The position numbers and the translations under genes were made by a program. 64,000 nucleotides of DNA from Phanerodontia chrysosporium (taxonomy: Eukaryota > Basidiomycota > Agaricomycetes > Polyporales > Phanerochaetaceae): positions 62,001 through 126,000 of the forward strand of contig MJGA01000031.1 of the NCBI GenBank assembly GCA_001910725.1, in the 5' to 3' direction. Of this stretch, positions 10,474 through 21,062 are shown in pieces (the first letter of the stretch is position 1; the number at the start of each line of letters is the position of its first letter). A model generated the notes under the pieces. It had not been told where the DNA came from, did no database searches, and saw only the letters and a list, made by a program, of their open reading frames with translations.

Positions 10474-12027
10474 ATGCCTGCCCCGCGACCGTGCCTTGCC
10501 AGGTGAGACTCGTCGCACGCACACATCAATGCTCATCGCGCTCAAAGCCTGCAGTACCGCACGGGCAAGACCCTAGGAAGTGGAACCTACGCCATCGTCA
10601 AGGAGGCCGTGCACATCAAGACTGGACAGTACTATGCCTGCAAGGTCATCAACAAGAAGCTCATGGAGGGTCGGGAATACATGGTACGCCCTCACACTTG
10701 GCACGCCACGAACGACCTGTACTCGTGACGTTACCCTTTCAGATCCCACACTCACGCAGCTGCACAGGTCCGGAACGAGATTGCTGTCCTCAAGCGTGTC
10801 TCGAAAGGCCATCCAAACATCGTCACTCTGCACGACTACTTTGAAGTCAGATTCCCCCGATTCCTGTCCCCCTTGTCTCTGACAACGCGCACATTCTAGA
10901 CTGCGCACAACCTCTACCTCGTCTTCGATCTCTGCACCGGTGGCGAGCTCTTTGACCGGATATGTGCCAAGGGGAACTACTACGAGGCGTGCGTCGCCAA
11001 GCCTATCGAGATGAGCCCATATCTAACGCGCTTGTCTCAGTGACGCCGCCGACCTCGTACGCACGATCATGAAGGCCGTCAAGTACATCCACGAGTGCGG
11101 CATCGTGCACCGCGATCTCAAGCCTGAGAACCTGATCTTCCGCACGAAGCGCGAAGACGCCGACATCATGATCGCCGACTTTGGTCTCTCGCGCGTGCTG
11201 GACGACGAAAAGCTCCAGCTGCTGACGGAGATTTGTGGCACTCCAGGCGTGCGTCCCCCGTTCTTCTGCCCAGCCGTTATCTGACCATCTGGCAGTACAT
11301 GGCTCCGGAGATCTTTAAGAAGAGTACGTCCTGGCATCGGCGCTTTCTGGCGCTTTCTGACCGTCTTCTCGCAGCTGGCCACGGAAAGCCGGTCGACATC
11401 TGGGCGATGGGCGTCATCACGTACTTCCTGCTGTGCGGCTACACGCCATTCGACCGCGACACGCAGCAGCAAGAGATGGAGGCGATCATCGCGGGCGACT
11501 ACAAGTTCGAGCCAGAAGAGTACTGGGCGAACGTGTCCGAGACCGCCAAAGACTTTGTGCGCGAGTGCCTGACGATCGACCCTGCGTCGCGGCCGACCGC
11601 GGAAGAGTGCCTCAAGCACCGCTGGCTCGCGAGCGCGGAGCCGCACGGCGTCCAGGACGAGAGCGGCAACATGACGAACCTGCTCCCGCAGATCCAGAAG
11701 GCCTTCGACGCGCGCAAGACCTTCCGGAAGGCCGTCTTCTCGATGATGGCCATGAAGCGCATGAGCACGCTCGCCGCCGGCCTCTCGCCCGGTGCGCGCG
11801 CCCTCGGCAAGGACATCCAGCAGTACAAGGAGGAGTCCGAGAAGGTGTGTTTGTTTTTCTGTTGCGCGAGACGGGCGCCCTGCTGATCGCTGCTGCTGCT
11901 GCTCCAGGAAAACATCGACGAAGGCCGCGCGGTCGTGCACTTCCAGGACAGCGCCGAGCACGACACGTCGTCGCCGCCGCTCGAGAACCAGATCGCGAAC
12001 CTCAGCGTCGACCAGGCCAAGTCATGA
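10474..12027 (+). CDS. cmk1: Ca2+/calmodulin-dependent protein kinase (CaMKI type)
   Basis: Eight exons: 10474-10502, 10548-10683, 10768-10845, 10900-10988, 11041-11248, 11296-11323, 11375-11844, 11908-12027; 385 aa, all in phase. Kinase landmarks: Gly loop GSGTYAIV (20-27), Lys42 in [13 protein letters not shown] (134-141), DFG (157-159), APE (183-185), [18 protein letters not shown]. After the kinase domain, [15 protein letters not shown] (about 306-320) is a basic amphipathic segment that should hold the autoinhibitory/calmodulin-binding region. A short acidic C-terminus follows. It phosphorylates Ser/Thr targets in response to calcium-calmodulin in the cytosol. The first exon's acceptor (CTCAAAG) is a little weak, and an alternative reading from CTGCAG has no ATG in frame nearby. 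Confidence 0.9.
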
Positions 12028-12971
12028 GCGTGTCGAAGCTGGGGGATACCTGCTTGTTGGCCATCATGGGGAACGATAATGTGCGGAGTCTAATGTACAA
12101 GTATATTCTGGACGCTTTCGGTGGTTCTGGAACAGCGTTATTTTGGATAACTTAAATGATATGTGCCCGAATCTGGCAGGCGGGGGCTTTTTGAAGGTAA
12201 GAGACAAACGACGCCGTTCATCGTTCACCTCGAACCCGACATCCCGCTATTGCGCTGGTCAGTCTCGTGCCGGACTTCGCATCCTTGTGCTGGCGGCTGC
12301 CGCTGCGTTTCAGTTCTCCGAATCGCACCCGATGCTGAGACGAGGGCTCGCGCGCTGGCAGGCACGCCAAAGATCGCTACTCTTTGACTTGCATTGCTTT
12401 GCGCGCTGCCGGTACCAACAGTCTCAGTACAGCGTTGATCTACAGACCGTTGCCGATGACGGAGCGCCACAACGCACTCGACTTTGATCGTAAGTCGCCA
12501 AAGGGGGGCATTCGCGGTGCGCCGACTCGACGCTTTGCGCGACTTGGCTCCTCTGCAGGTGTGCACGCTCCAAGTCCTGCGCGGCCTGCGGTCCGCTGGC
12601 TACATCCTACCGACCAGGCCTGAAGGCATCGACCAGCTCACAACCTCGCAAAGCGGACTCACCTACGCCGGTTCCCGACGGCATCAGTCTGCAGGGGCAT
12701 CTGCCGCCGCCCTCCATCAAGCCATCGCAGCTTGGCGCGGTTCAGCCGGATTCTTTGCAGCACGCCCATCCTCGGGGGCACCCTGGGCGGGTCGGTCCAG
12801 CGCGTGCTTGCGTCTCGTCGGATAGCCGCAGGGGTGCTGCCCGTGTGCAGTTACATCGCTAGGCGCTGCAGCGGTAGGGCCATATATATTGGCCGTGGAG
12901 GCGAGCTTTGCCTCTCAGAGCCGTCTGCTTCGCCGCGGTCGCCCCACTTTCCAACCGTCCGCTACCTCGCG
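12028..12971. other. Intergenic with duplicated promoter segment
   Basis: The last 300 bp (from about 12665) resemble 16695-17008 upstream of the second secreted-protein gene, for example CATCAGTCTGCAGGGG and GCTTGGCGCG. A TATA box (TATATATT, 12883-12890) lies 82 bp before the ATG. Nothing is recognised in 12028-12660. Confidence 0.55.
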
Positions 12972-13506
12972 ATGATGCGCTGCACCCGCCTCGGGACCGC
13001 CGTCACCGTGCTCGCGCTCGCACTCGGCGCAGCCGCGTCGCCCGTCGCCTCGAACACGACCGCAGACGTAGAGGTGCGCCCGTCCGCGTCATCGACGCGA
13101 TGTGCTTTGCTGCTGACGCACGGGATCTCCCAGAAACGCACCGTCGGCGGCGCGTACCTCTGCACGGACATCAACTGGGGCGGCACGTGCGGGCACTTCA
13201 CGCCCGCGCTCGACGCGTGCGTGCCGCTGGACGCGTTCTGGAACGAGAAGGTCTCGTCGTTCGGGCCCGACGAGTGCACGCGGTGCGAGGCCTACGGGTG
13301 CGTGTCGGGTGTCGTTTCTACGCTCGTTGCGGTGTTGACGCATTGCGCGCCAGTCCGGACAACTGCCAGTTCTTCATCCCGGAGGCTCGCCCTCGTCGAT
13401 TCCCGTGTGGCACTTCACCTACCCCGGCGACGCGACGGGGGGACTCGGCACGAACAACCCGTGGAATGACCGCATTCAGAGCTTCGTCTGCCACAACGCG
13501 TGCTGA
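12972..13506 (+). pseudogene. Small secreted Cys-rich protein, copy 1, frame broken
   Basis: Nearly the same as the gene at 17009. It has a signal peptide (RLGTAVTVLALALGAAAS), an NTT glycosylation site and LCTDINWGGTCGHFTPALD, then SSFGPDECTRCEAYG. An intron at 13298-13353 (56 nt) matches the 57-nt intron of copy 2, and their lengths differ only there. In the last exon, ATCCCGGAGG replaces ATCCCCGGCGG (near 13377-13384): one base is missing, so the conserved C-terminus (WHFTYPGDATGGLG ... FVCHNAC) is out of frame and the protein would run on to about 13551 with an unrelated tail. It is either a young pseudogene or an assembly error. Confidence 0.65.
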
Positions 13507-14239
13507 GCTTGGAAGATGCGCTTCTGCACCCGGTAGGAGAATTGTACGATAACGTATAGCTTTATGATGCACGACCTTCCCGTCTTTCCTATCTTGTTCA
13601 CACCTGGGCGTCGGCATGGCATATGCGTGGTATGAGCCAGATGCGTGACGCCACGGTTTGTACGCTCGCACGGAAGTGGCGCCGTTGCCTCTAACCACCC
13701 TCAAGGGTCGCCGCATATATGACCCTTCCACCAGCAAGACCGCGGATTCTCTCTTCTGTCTGTCGCGCCTTGTGCGAGCTCCTGTTTCCCGAAATCAGAT
13801 TAAAAGCGGGCTGGAGTGTTAAGAACGGGTTGGCGGGAACGATCCCACGCTCTCCTTCGACGACGGACCACTCCCGTCTGCATACATCGATTACAGCTCG
13901 CGGAGCGCTCAGCGTCGGTATGAGCATAGAAGCCCTGCTGGACATGTCATACAACGGCCAGTGGGTCGTCTTTGTCACTGTCGCTGCATCTAGACTGTAT
14001 GCCCCGTCCAGAAGGCAGGCAAACGCCGCGGCCCCGCTGGCCGCGATCTCCCCGCTGCTACCTGGCCTGCTCCGGACGCACACATTGTACCAAGTACGAG
14101 ATCGGGCAGCAGACCCACAGGACAGTGCGACCTCAACCGTGCAATCACACTGGGATACCAAACGATTGAGAATGAGAGATGCTATCGAATTGGAGTGTCG
14201 GCGAGACTTGCTGCACTTTCAGGCCGGGCCACATCGAGC
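13507..14239. other. Intergenic, no supported gene
   Basis: 3' flanks of the secreted-protein copy (plus) and the F-box gene (minus), which converge here. No motif seen. Confidence 0.5.
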
Positions 14240-15593
14240 CTAGTCTTTCGTCGCTGCCGTGCCATCCCGCACGATGGCCAGCCGGGCGCTAGCAGCAGCC
14301 GTCGGCATACGAGCACGGACGTACGGCTCATACTCGGCGTACAGCGCCGCGTGGACCCGCACCGAGAACGCTTGGGTGTCCAGCACGAACGCCGTCGCCT
14401 GCTGGTCGAGCGCCGCCCAGTTGATCGCGAGCGCCTCCGGCCGCGGGCGGTCGGCGAGGACATGGCCGAGCGCATGCGGCTCGACCAGGCGGAGCTCGAC
14501 TCTGGTGGCAAGGCCGTCCGACGACGCCCAGCACGCCAGAGAGTGTGCCCCGTTCCATACGCGCACCGTCGGATCTGGCAGCCGAGAAGCGTCAGGGAGA
14601 GCTCATGTCGACTGGCAGCGGAGGGTCCTTACCTGCGGTCCCTGCGAGCGGGTAGTCCGACGTCATCGACGCGCCCCTGTCCCGCTGCACCTCGCAGATG
14701 AAGCACGGGCAGTCGTCGATCACAAGTTTGACGAGCGCCAAGAAGCTGTGCAGGTCGGTGGGCTGGACGAACGGCGGGAGATGGTTCGGGGAGGGCCGCG
14801 GGCGCTCCGCCGCGACGAGCAGCCAGACGAGCGGCCAGCTGGCGGTGCAGCGGCGCGCGAGGACGGTCGGGAAGCGTTTCTGCCAGCGGCGCCGCGCGCC
14901 GCGGAACACGCTGGGCGTCTCGGAGGGGCGCAGCGCGGCGGCGTCCGCCCACGAGACGTCGCTGAGGTCCATCTCGCCGCTGCGCAGCGGCGGCTTTGTC
15001 GCGACGAGCGAGTCGAGGAAGGTGACGAGGTGGGTGAACGACGCAAAGTGCATGCTCGCGAGCGTGAGCGAGACGGCGCGTCTGGTCTGGGGAAGCGAGC
15101 GCGGCAGGCCGTAGAATATGGAGCGCGGGGCCGGCAACGCGGTTTTGGGCTGTGTGGAGTCGCTGGCGGGTTGCTCTCCAGAGATCATAAAGGTGTAGCC
15201 CTTGAGTTTCGGAAAAGCGCCGCGCGGCAGGGTGTTCACAATGAGGTGGACCCAGGGGGAAGAAGGCACTGCAACGCGCAGGACGACGCTCACGACGTAG
15301 TTCTGGATACTCATCCCGAGGGTAGACGTCTTGGAAAATTGAAGGAGGATGTTGGCGTCCTCGGGTGTGCGGAGCTCCAGGTGTTCGAAGATATAGGCGC
15401 GGCAATGTTTCGCCCAGTAACGGCAGACTAGGGAGCACAGAGCGAAGTGATGCTTGAGCTGCTTCTTTGAGAGAACATCCACTGTCCAGTGGTACCAGCA
15501 AGCCGTCTCAACCAATGATACGGGTGCTAAGTGGTATATGATTCTCGTGAAAAGCTCAGGCGGGATACGGTGTGCAGCAGAATGGGTGTCCAT
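14240..15593 (-). CDS. F-box protein
   Basis: Two exons, 14633-15593 and 14240-14574, with a 58-nt intron; 431 aa. An F-box-like N-terminus is seen: RIPPELFTRIIYHL, then HHFALCSLVCRYWAKHCRAYI (about residues 9-65). The rest has loose leucine-rich strands (LRTPEDANILLQF, FPKLKGYTFMISGE, LVTFLDSLV) and ends with DPTVRVWNGAHSLA and an acidic tail. This is the usual pattern of the expanded F-box families of mushrooms: the F-box binds Skp1 in an SCF ubiquitin ligase and the C-terminal part selects the target, which cannot be named. It lies between the two secreted-protein copies. Confidence 0.75.
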
Positions 15594-17008
15594 CTGGCGC
15601 GGACTGCCTTTAGCAAGGAGCTTCCAGCAGTATTAGAGGCATACCGAAGAGATGTGAGTACGGATAGCGCTTGTTCAGAGTGCCTTCAGGACGTCCCGGG
15701 GGTGGAGGGGAGGGGGGGGGGGGTTCGAGGTCGGGGTAGCAAGAGAGGGGCGCAGCAACGAACCGCTGCGGTGCTATGCTCGGCAGGCAAAAAAAGCGTG
15801 CTTTCAGACTTTGAACCTTGTTCTCTGGCTCATTGCACAGCGAACATATGTCATCATTCCGTTGCGTATACCTTCTTCGACTGTCAACCTGCTCTCACGC
15901 CAAATAGCTGCAGGCCGCTGTTATCCCGTGGCATCGTAACGACGCTAGGACACGCACCTGAGACCCACTTTATACCTCTAACCACAGCAGCATCGTTCTT
16001 CGGCACGAATACCAGGTACTACAACCATCTATGGTTCCCGCCAGCTGCTGCCTAACAGTGTTGTGTCCAGGCTCGGGTGTGTTTGCTGGATCGAGGGTTG
16101 AGTTAGGTCTAGTCAGGAGATCCAACAAAGGGTTTCTGCACGTTGCGAGCCTAGAGATGCATGAAAGAGTGGGCAAGCCTGGGTCGAGCCAAATCCGGTA
16201 GTCTGAGGCCTCTGATCCTAACATCAACAAATAGCTACCTGTTGTCGGCCTCGACGCTCAAGCATTACGAGTCAGTGCCTACGTGCCACGAGCAAGCGAC
16301 CATGCCATGGGTTACTTCAATGCCACGTTATGCTCCCTCAAAGCGTCTCCCATCGCCATTCTTCGCTACTCGTGAGTTCCCCTCCCACATTGTACGGTAC
16401 GTGCTTGTCATCATGATGACTATTCTGGACCGCTTGCAACAGTGTCAGCACAGCACTGACTTTCCGAGCATCACAAACGTCGGAGCGCCACCATGCTCTT
16501 GGCTGTATATCGCCCGCGGAAGGAGCACTTCAAGTTCGAGACGTTTGGCTTGTATACTCATAGAGTGACTAGTCTGACACACAGCTTGTGGTGATATGCC
16601 GCCGCGCCTCTGGTGCTTGCGAGCAGTTCCTTATCCTCGCGAATTCTCCCACCGCTCAGCCCAAGCTTCGCCTCGTGTACAGGGATCATCCCGACAACAT
16701 CAGTCTGCAGGGGTACCGACGCCGCGCGATGCCGCCCCTCATCATTCCGGCGCTGCTTGGCGCGACTGAGGCGAATTCAAGGCAACCCGTCCACCGGCTG
16801 TGGTCCCGCCTTGGCATCCTTTTGCGCGCGCAAGTGCAGGTGCACATCCGGTCAGCAGTACGGATATTGTCCGTGCAACTGCACGGCCAGGCGGCGAGGC
16901 ACTGCAGGCGCAGGCATATAAAGGAAAAGCGGGTCTGCACCTCGCTCCTCAGTGTCGTCTGCCAACCGCGGCCGCTCTGCTTCTCTGCTCGCCTCACGCA
17001 ACCAAGCC
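15594..17008. other. Intergenic, with G-run and duplicated promoter
   Basis: Contains an uninterrupted run of 12 G (15712-15723). The last 300 bp repeat the promoter of secreted-protein copy 1. A TATA box (TATAAA, 16917-16922) lies 87 bp before the next ATG. Nothing else recognised. Confidence 0.5.
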
Positions 17009-17539
17009 ATGCACCCCTCGCTGTTCACGACCGCCGCAGCGGCACTCGCGCTCGCGCTCGGCGCAGCCGCGTCGCCCGTCGCCTCGAACACGACCGCAGA
17101 CGTAGAGGTGCGTCCGTCCGCGCCATCGGCGCGCGCGTTGCTGCTGACGCACGGGGTCTCCCAGAAACGCACCGTCGGCGGCGCGTTCCTCTGCACGGAC
17201 ATCAACTGGGGCGGCACGTGCGGGCACTTCACGCCCGCGCTTGACCAGTGCGTCAAGCTGGATGCGTTCTGGAACAAGAAGGTGTCGTCGTTCGGGCCTG
17301 ACGAGTGCACGCGCTGCGATGCCTACGGGTGCGTGTCTGTTGGTCGTTTCTACGCCCGATGTGGTGTTGACGCAGTGCGCGCTAGTCCGGACAACTGCCA
17401 GTTCTTCATCCCCGGCGGCTCGCCCTCGTCGATTCCCGTGTGGCACTTCACCTACCCTGGCGACGCGACGGGGGGACTCGGCACGAACAACCCGTGGAAT
17501 GACCGCATCCAGAGCTTCGTCTGCCACAGTACGTGCTGA
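17009..17539 (+). CDS. Small secreted Cys-rich protein, copy 2 (intact)
   Basis: 157 aa from exons 17009-17328 and 17386-17539. Signal peptide MHPSLFTTAAAALALALG, one NTT site, then GGAFLCTDINWGGTCGHFTP, QCVKLDAFWNKKVSSFGPDE, CTRCDAYG, and after the intron PDNCQFFIPGG and WHFTYPGDATGGLGTNNP with the C-terminal VCHSTC. The YxCTDxxWxGTC ... SSFGPD ... C pattern resembles a fungal secreted family with a beta/gamma-crystallin-like layout, of unknown function (possible wall or effector-type protein). The intron is 57 nt, a multiple of three, so unspliced message would read through with an extra Cys-containing segment. The intron call rests on length and sequence drift relative to copy 1. Confidence 0.75.
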   Translation: MHPSLFTTAAAALALALGAAASPVASNTTADVEVRPSAPSARALLLTHGVSQKRTVGGAFLCTDINWGGTCGHFTPALDQCVKLDAFWNKKVSSFGPDECTRCDAYGCVSVGRFYARCGVDAVRASPDNCQFFIPGGSPSSIPVWHFTYPGDATGGLGTNNPWNDRIQSFVCHSTC

Positions 17540-18280
17540 GCAGGGAGTTCGCCGGGATTGCTCAGGTTTGCCCTTGGGGCACTCGACAGAACGAGGTGAC
17601 ATGACATCACTAGTATTTTGTCAATTGTATCTCTATGAGATTAACAGAAAGTGTGCCTTTACATCCTGTCATCAGTTTTGAGCTACCGTCAGCACTGCGG
17701 CCGAATGCGTCCTGCAGACGGCGAGACTAGTGCAGTGTCTGGGGTCGTGGCAAAGTCTCTGATCAGCCGTCAGCGCTCCCTGACACATGCTGGATTCGAC
17801 ATCCATCATCGACGCGTCGACGTAGAACCGCTGCCTGTTGCTCAACGCTGCTGCGGCGAACGGCAGCTCTTGTATCATAGGACATGCATGTCTACGGTGT
17901 CTTGCGGAAGCGTTCTAGGATCAGGTACGTCGTCGACTTCAGACAATAATTGAGTAACATGCGGGCTGACCCAGAATGCCTTTGTTCTGGTTGCTTCTAG
18001 TCTTTGTGCACAACACTATAGAGCCAGAGAATGTCTTGTCTGCATGATGAATGGATGAGTCTTGTCCCGCTTTGGCCATAGAATTCAATATAAGGAGCGG
18101 ACAATAACTTCTGACGCTCGGTATAAGCATATATCGCGACCGCGTTATGTGGGGTCGCCTGTCCTTATCACTCCTTCCGTACTGGCTCAAGATTATATGT
18201 ACGTCCACCTTTTCAAACTTCTATCTTGCTCGTATTGCAGTTCATGGCGCTGATCAAGCATCTAGATCCCCAAATACCAC
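17540..18280. other. Intergenic, no supported gene
   Basis: Upstream of the next F-box gene. AT-richer than its surroundings near 17930-18240. No motif recognised. Confidence 0.5.
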
Positions 18281-19744
18281 ATGGTCTCACTTCACCAACG
18301 CCACGATGAAGAGTACTCTATTGCTCAATGCCTCCCGGCAGAGATACTAGTCAACATCGCCGTATTCTATCAGGAATTCCTCCGTGTCGATGAATCTCCT
18401 CACGATCCCTGGTCGTTCCTCGTCGTCACGCGAGTCTGTAGACTGTGGCGCGAAGTCATATACAACACGAGGCTTCTCTGGACCACTATCTACCTCCCTG
18501 CACCCGAACCGCTGCTCAATCTTGCGTTACTGCACTCAGCGCATCTCCCCTTGGATATCGCGGTCAACTACGGGGGCGCGGTCGCCGAGCCCGGCTGCTT
18601 GCTAGCTATAGCAGGACAGGCCCATCGTATTAGACGCCTCGCCGTAAAAGTCACGGAGCACACGGAGACCGGTGAGATCCTACCGTCCCCAGTGCCAGTC
18701 GCCGCGCCACACCTAGAGTCGATTGTCATCCGAGGGGGATACGCGCTTCCGCGGTTCTTCCTGAAGTCCATCGGCGCAGCACCGCAGCTGCAGCACCTCG
18801 ATGTCGTCGCCTATCCCGGTTTCTGGACGGACCTCACCAGGTTCCCGGCGTTGAAGAGGCTGACGGTCCGCCGTGGCGCAGTGCCGCGACAGCAGCCGGA
18901 GGTCGCACTCGTGGACGTCAAGGCCGGGCTCGCTGCGCTCGCGCAGCTCGAAGAGCTCGACGCGTTCTGCAACGTCGCAGAGGAAGGCCGTGAGGAGTGC
19001 GATCCGGTCGTCGCGCTGCCTCGCCTGCGCACGCTCAACTTCACGGGCCCGGTGTGGTGCACCGCGGCGGTCCTGAACGCCCTCGAGTTTCCCCGCTCGG
19101 TCCGTGTTGTGGCGGATCAGGTCGAGATCCTGCAGCGTGACCGCTCGTTCCTTGCGGCCTTTGCCGGGCTGCTCCTCGGCGGATGCGAGGAGCAGCTGCT
19201 CGGCGGCGAGAGGATATCCTCACTGTCCTTCTGGGACGAGGGCCACTGCGTGACGGTCAGGGCCTACGCGCACGAGTCGCCCGAGGCGGGTCCCCGGTTC
19301 TCGCTCAGGCTCGGCGACGTGGACATGTTTACGGAGATGATACCCCTCGAAGACGCCGTCTCTGTGTCCGTCTCTGGCGCACACAAGACCGGCGGCACCG
19401 CGATCCGCGAGGCCATCTGTGGGTCCCTGGGCCACATCCGTGAGCTGCGTCTCCACAACTGCGACCTCGACTGGCTGGAGGCGACGATGCGGGACGCACC
19501 AGGATCATTTCCGAACCTGTGCGCCCTGCAACTCGTCGACATGGCCTTTACGGACGCCTGCGGCTGCAAAGGCTGGGCTGAGAACTGCGTGCACAAGCTG
19601 GAGCGTGTGCTCTCAATGCGTCAAAAGGTGACGGGAAGGCTTTTACATGAGCTGCAGCTCGTTCGCTGTACAATTTCGGACGACGACAAGGGCCTCTTGA
19701 GACCGCTTGTGCAGATGCTGAGCTGCCAGATCAAATATGCGTAA
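18281..19744 (+). CDS. F-box protein with LRR-like repeats
   Basis: A single exon of 487 codons. F-box at about residues 17-70: AQCLPAEILVNIAVFYQEFL, then WSFLVVTRVCRLWREV and TRLLWTTIYLP. Downstream are irregular leucine-rich units (PHLESIVIRGGYALPRFF, PQLQHLDVVAYPGFW, FPALKRLTVRRG, LRTLNFTGPVW, IRELRLHNCDLDWLE). This fits an SCF substrate receptor with a horseshoe-type recognition region. It is a different subfamily from the F-box gene at 14.2-15.6 kb and lacks introns, which suggests lineage-specific expansion. The target is unknown. Confidence 0.8.
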   Translation: MVSLHQRHDEEYSIAQCLPAEILVNIAVFYQEFLRVDESPHDPWSFLVVTRVCRLWREVIYNTRLLWTTIYLPAPEPLLNLALLHSAHLPLDIAVNYGGAVAEPGCLLAIAGQAHRIRRLAVKVTEHTETGEILPSPVPVAAPHLESIVIRGGYALPRFFLKSIGAAPQLQHLDVVAYPGFWTDLTRFPALKRLTVRRGAVPRQQPEVALVDVKAGLAALAQLEELDAFCNVAEEGREECDPVVALPRLRTLNFTGPVWCTAAVLNALEFPRSVRVVADQVEILQRDRSFLAAFAGLLLGGCEEQLLGGERISSLSFWDEGHCVTVRAYAHESPEAGPRFSLRLGDVDMFTEMIPLEDAVSVSVSGAHKTGGTAIREAICGSLGHIRELRLHNCDLDWLEATMRDAPGSFPNLCALQLVDMAFTDACGCKGWAENCVHKLERVLSMRQKVTGRLLHELQLVRCTISDDDKGLLRPLVQMLSCQIKYA

Positions 19745-20283
19745 TGATTTTGCATGTCCAACAACGCTGTACAATCAGATACTCACAACGCCTTTGCAAG
19801 AATTGAAGCTCTTGTAGCCAGATTAGAAGTGTGCGTAAGAAGACTATTTTGCTCGTCTGAAAGAACGGGTTGCGCCATGATCCACTGTACCGGATGTATT
19901 GATCCCAAAAGAAGAGGCATCTACGCTTGCCGAAGGAAGAGACGTCTAGGCAGACACACTGTGGTAGCTAGTGGGAGAGTCGGAGGTGGCCAAAATTACG
20001 AACGAATGTAGGGCTCCTAGTGCTCGGATATTTCACTGGCCATGCGGCGGCGACCGTTTGTAGTATAAGGGCGCATCATTTGATCGGCCAACCACGTGGC
20101 GACGCTAACAGCCTTCAGACGTTCGAGCATCCTGTCCTCGCACACCTTTCCCCCGACCATCCTCGTGCATCTCATGTCTCATGTAGCCTCATCAGAGCCG
20201 AGATAATTTACTGCATTCGTCTATAAGCACGATAACTTCCAGTCTCAACTGTTCGATCGACTCTCAATTTGAAGCTGTCCCCG
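19745..20283. other. Intergenic, promoter of the next gene
   Basis: A TATA-like element (CTATAAG) lies at about 20220, 60 bp before the next ATG. Nothing else recognised. Confidence 0.45.
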
Positions 20284-21062
20284 ATGACTTTCATGAACAA
20301 GCTCAGAAAGCCTCCCCCTCACAAGGCCCAAACTCCCCTCTCTGACACTGGTCTTGCGACACCTTCTCAGAGCCGCACAATGGCGCTGGCGCGCGCTGCG
20401 GCAGTGGTAGCGACCGCGCCGTCGAGCGCACTGTCCGCAGCGCCGATCCCCAAGTCCGCCAAGCCCGTCACAGCGACCGAGCAGTACTGGGCCGCGCGGG
20501 CCCTCACCGCAGAAGCGCTGCTGTCCGTGAAGACGCAGCATCATGCGGAGATACGCACACTCGCGGTCGTGGAGGAGACGAAGCGCATGGTGAGCCTGTA
20601 CGCTGCGGTGCGTGTTCCCCCAGAGGCGTGACGCGTTCTTTCGGCAGCAAGAGGTCGCACGGGTGCACAGGATGCATGAAGTGAGGCAGAGTAGGCTTGA
20701 GCTCGCTGCGGTGGGTCTCGTATGCTGCTTTTAGGCCTCGATTTCGCTGAAGCTCGCCCAGGTCGCGCTTCTCGCACTCTTGGCTGCACTCGCCGCGTCC
20801 TTCCTGTATACACTCCACCAAACCCAATCACCTGCACGAAAATCAGGCTCGCTACACTTTACGATCCCGATCCTGTCACCGTTCGCCTCGGTGGTGCGTC
20901 CCCTGGTTCTGCGTCTCGGTCGGCGGCTGACGCGCATACACCCAGGTCGAACACGAATCCTCGGTCATCGGCACGAAGACGCTGAGCCTCGTGGTGCTCG
21001 CCGCTGCCGTGCTGGCCTATGGATGTTTCCGTTTCTGGATCACTCGCCACGCCAGCCACTGA
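20284..21062 (+). CDS. Small two-helix membrane protein, unknown
   Basis: Four exons: 20284-20589, 20648-20680, 20735-20893, 20946-21062; 204 aa. The N-terminal 75 residues are basic and Ala/Pro rich (NKLRKPPPHKAQTPLS). They are followed by a charged stretch likely to be helical (AEALLSVKTQHHAEIRTLAV), then two hydrophobic helices: LAQVALLAALAASFLYTL and TLSLVVLAAAVLAYGCFRFW, separated by about 35 residues. The second exon is only 33 nt. Not recognised. The hairpin could sit in the ER or an organelle membrane. All four exons are supported only by phase and splice signals. Confidence 0.6.

Noticed and set aside
15712..15723. G12 run as a quadruplex element
   Set aside because: A single homopolymer run without further G tracts in the right spacing; probably a mutational feature.
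20711..20734. A 24-nt intron in the two-TM gene
   Set aside because: Too short to splice; a 54-nt intron starting at 20681 uses the same acceptor and keeps the frame.
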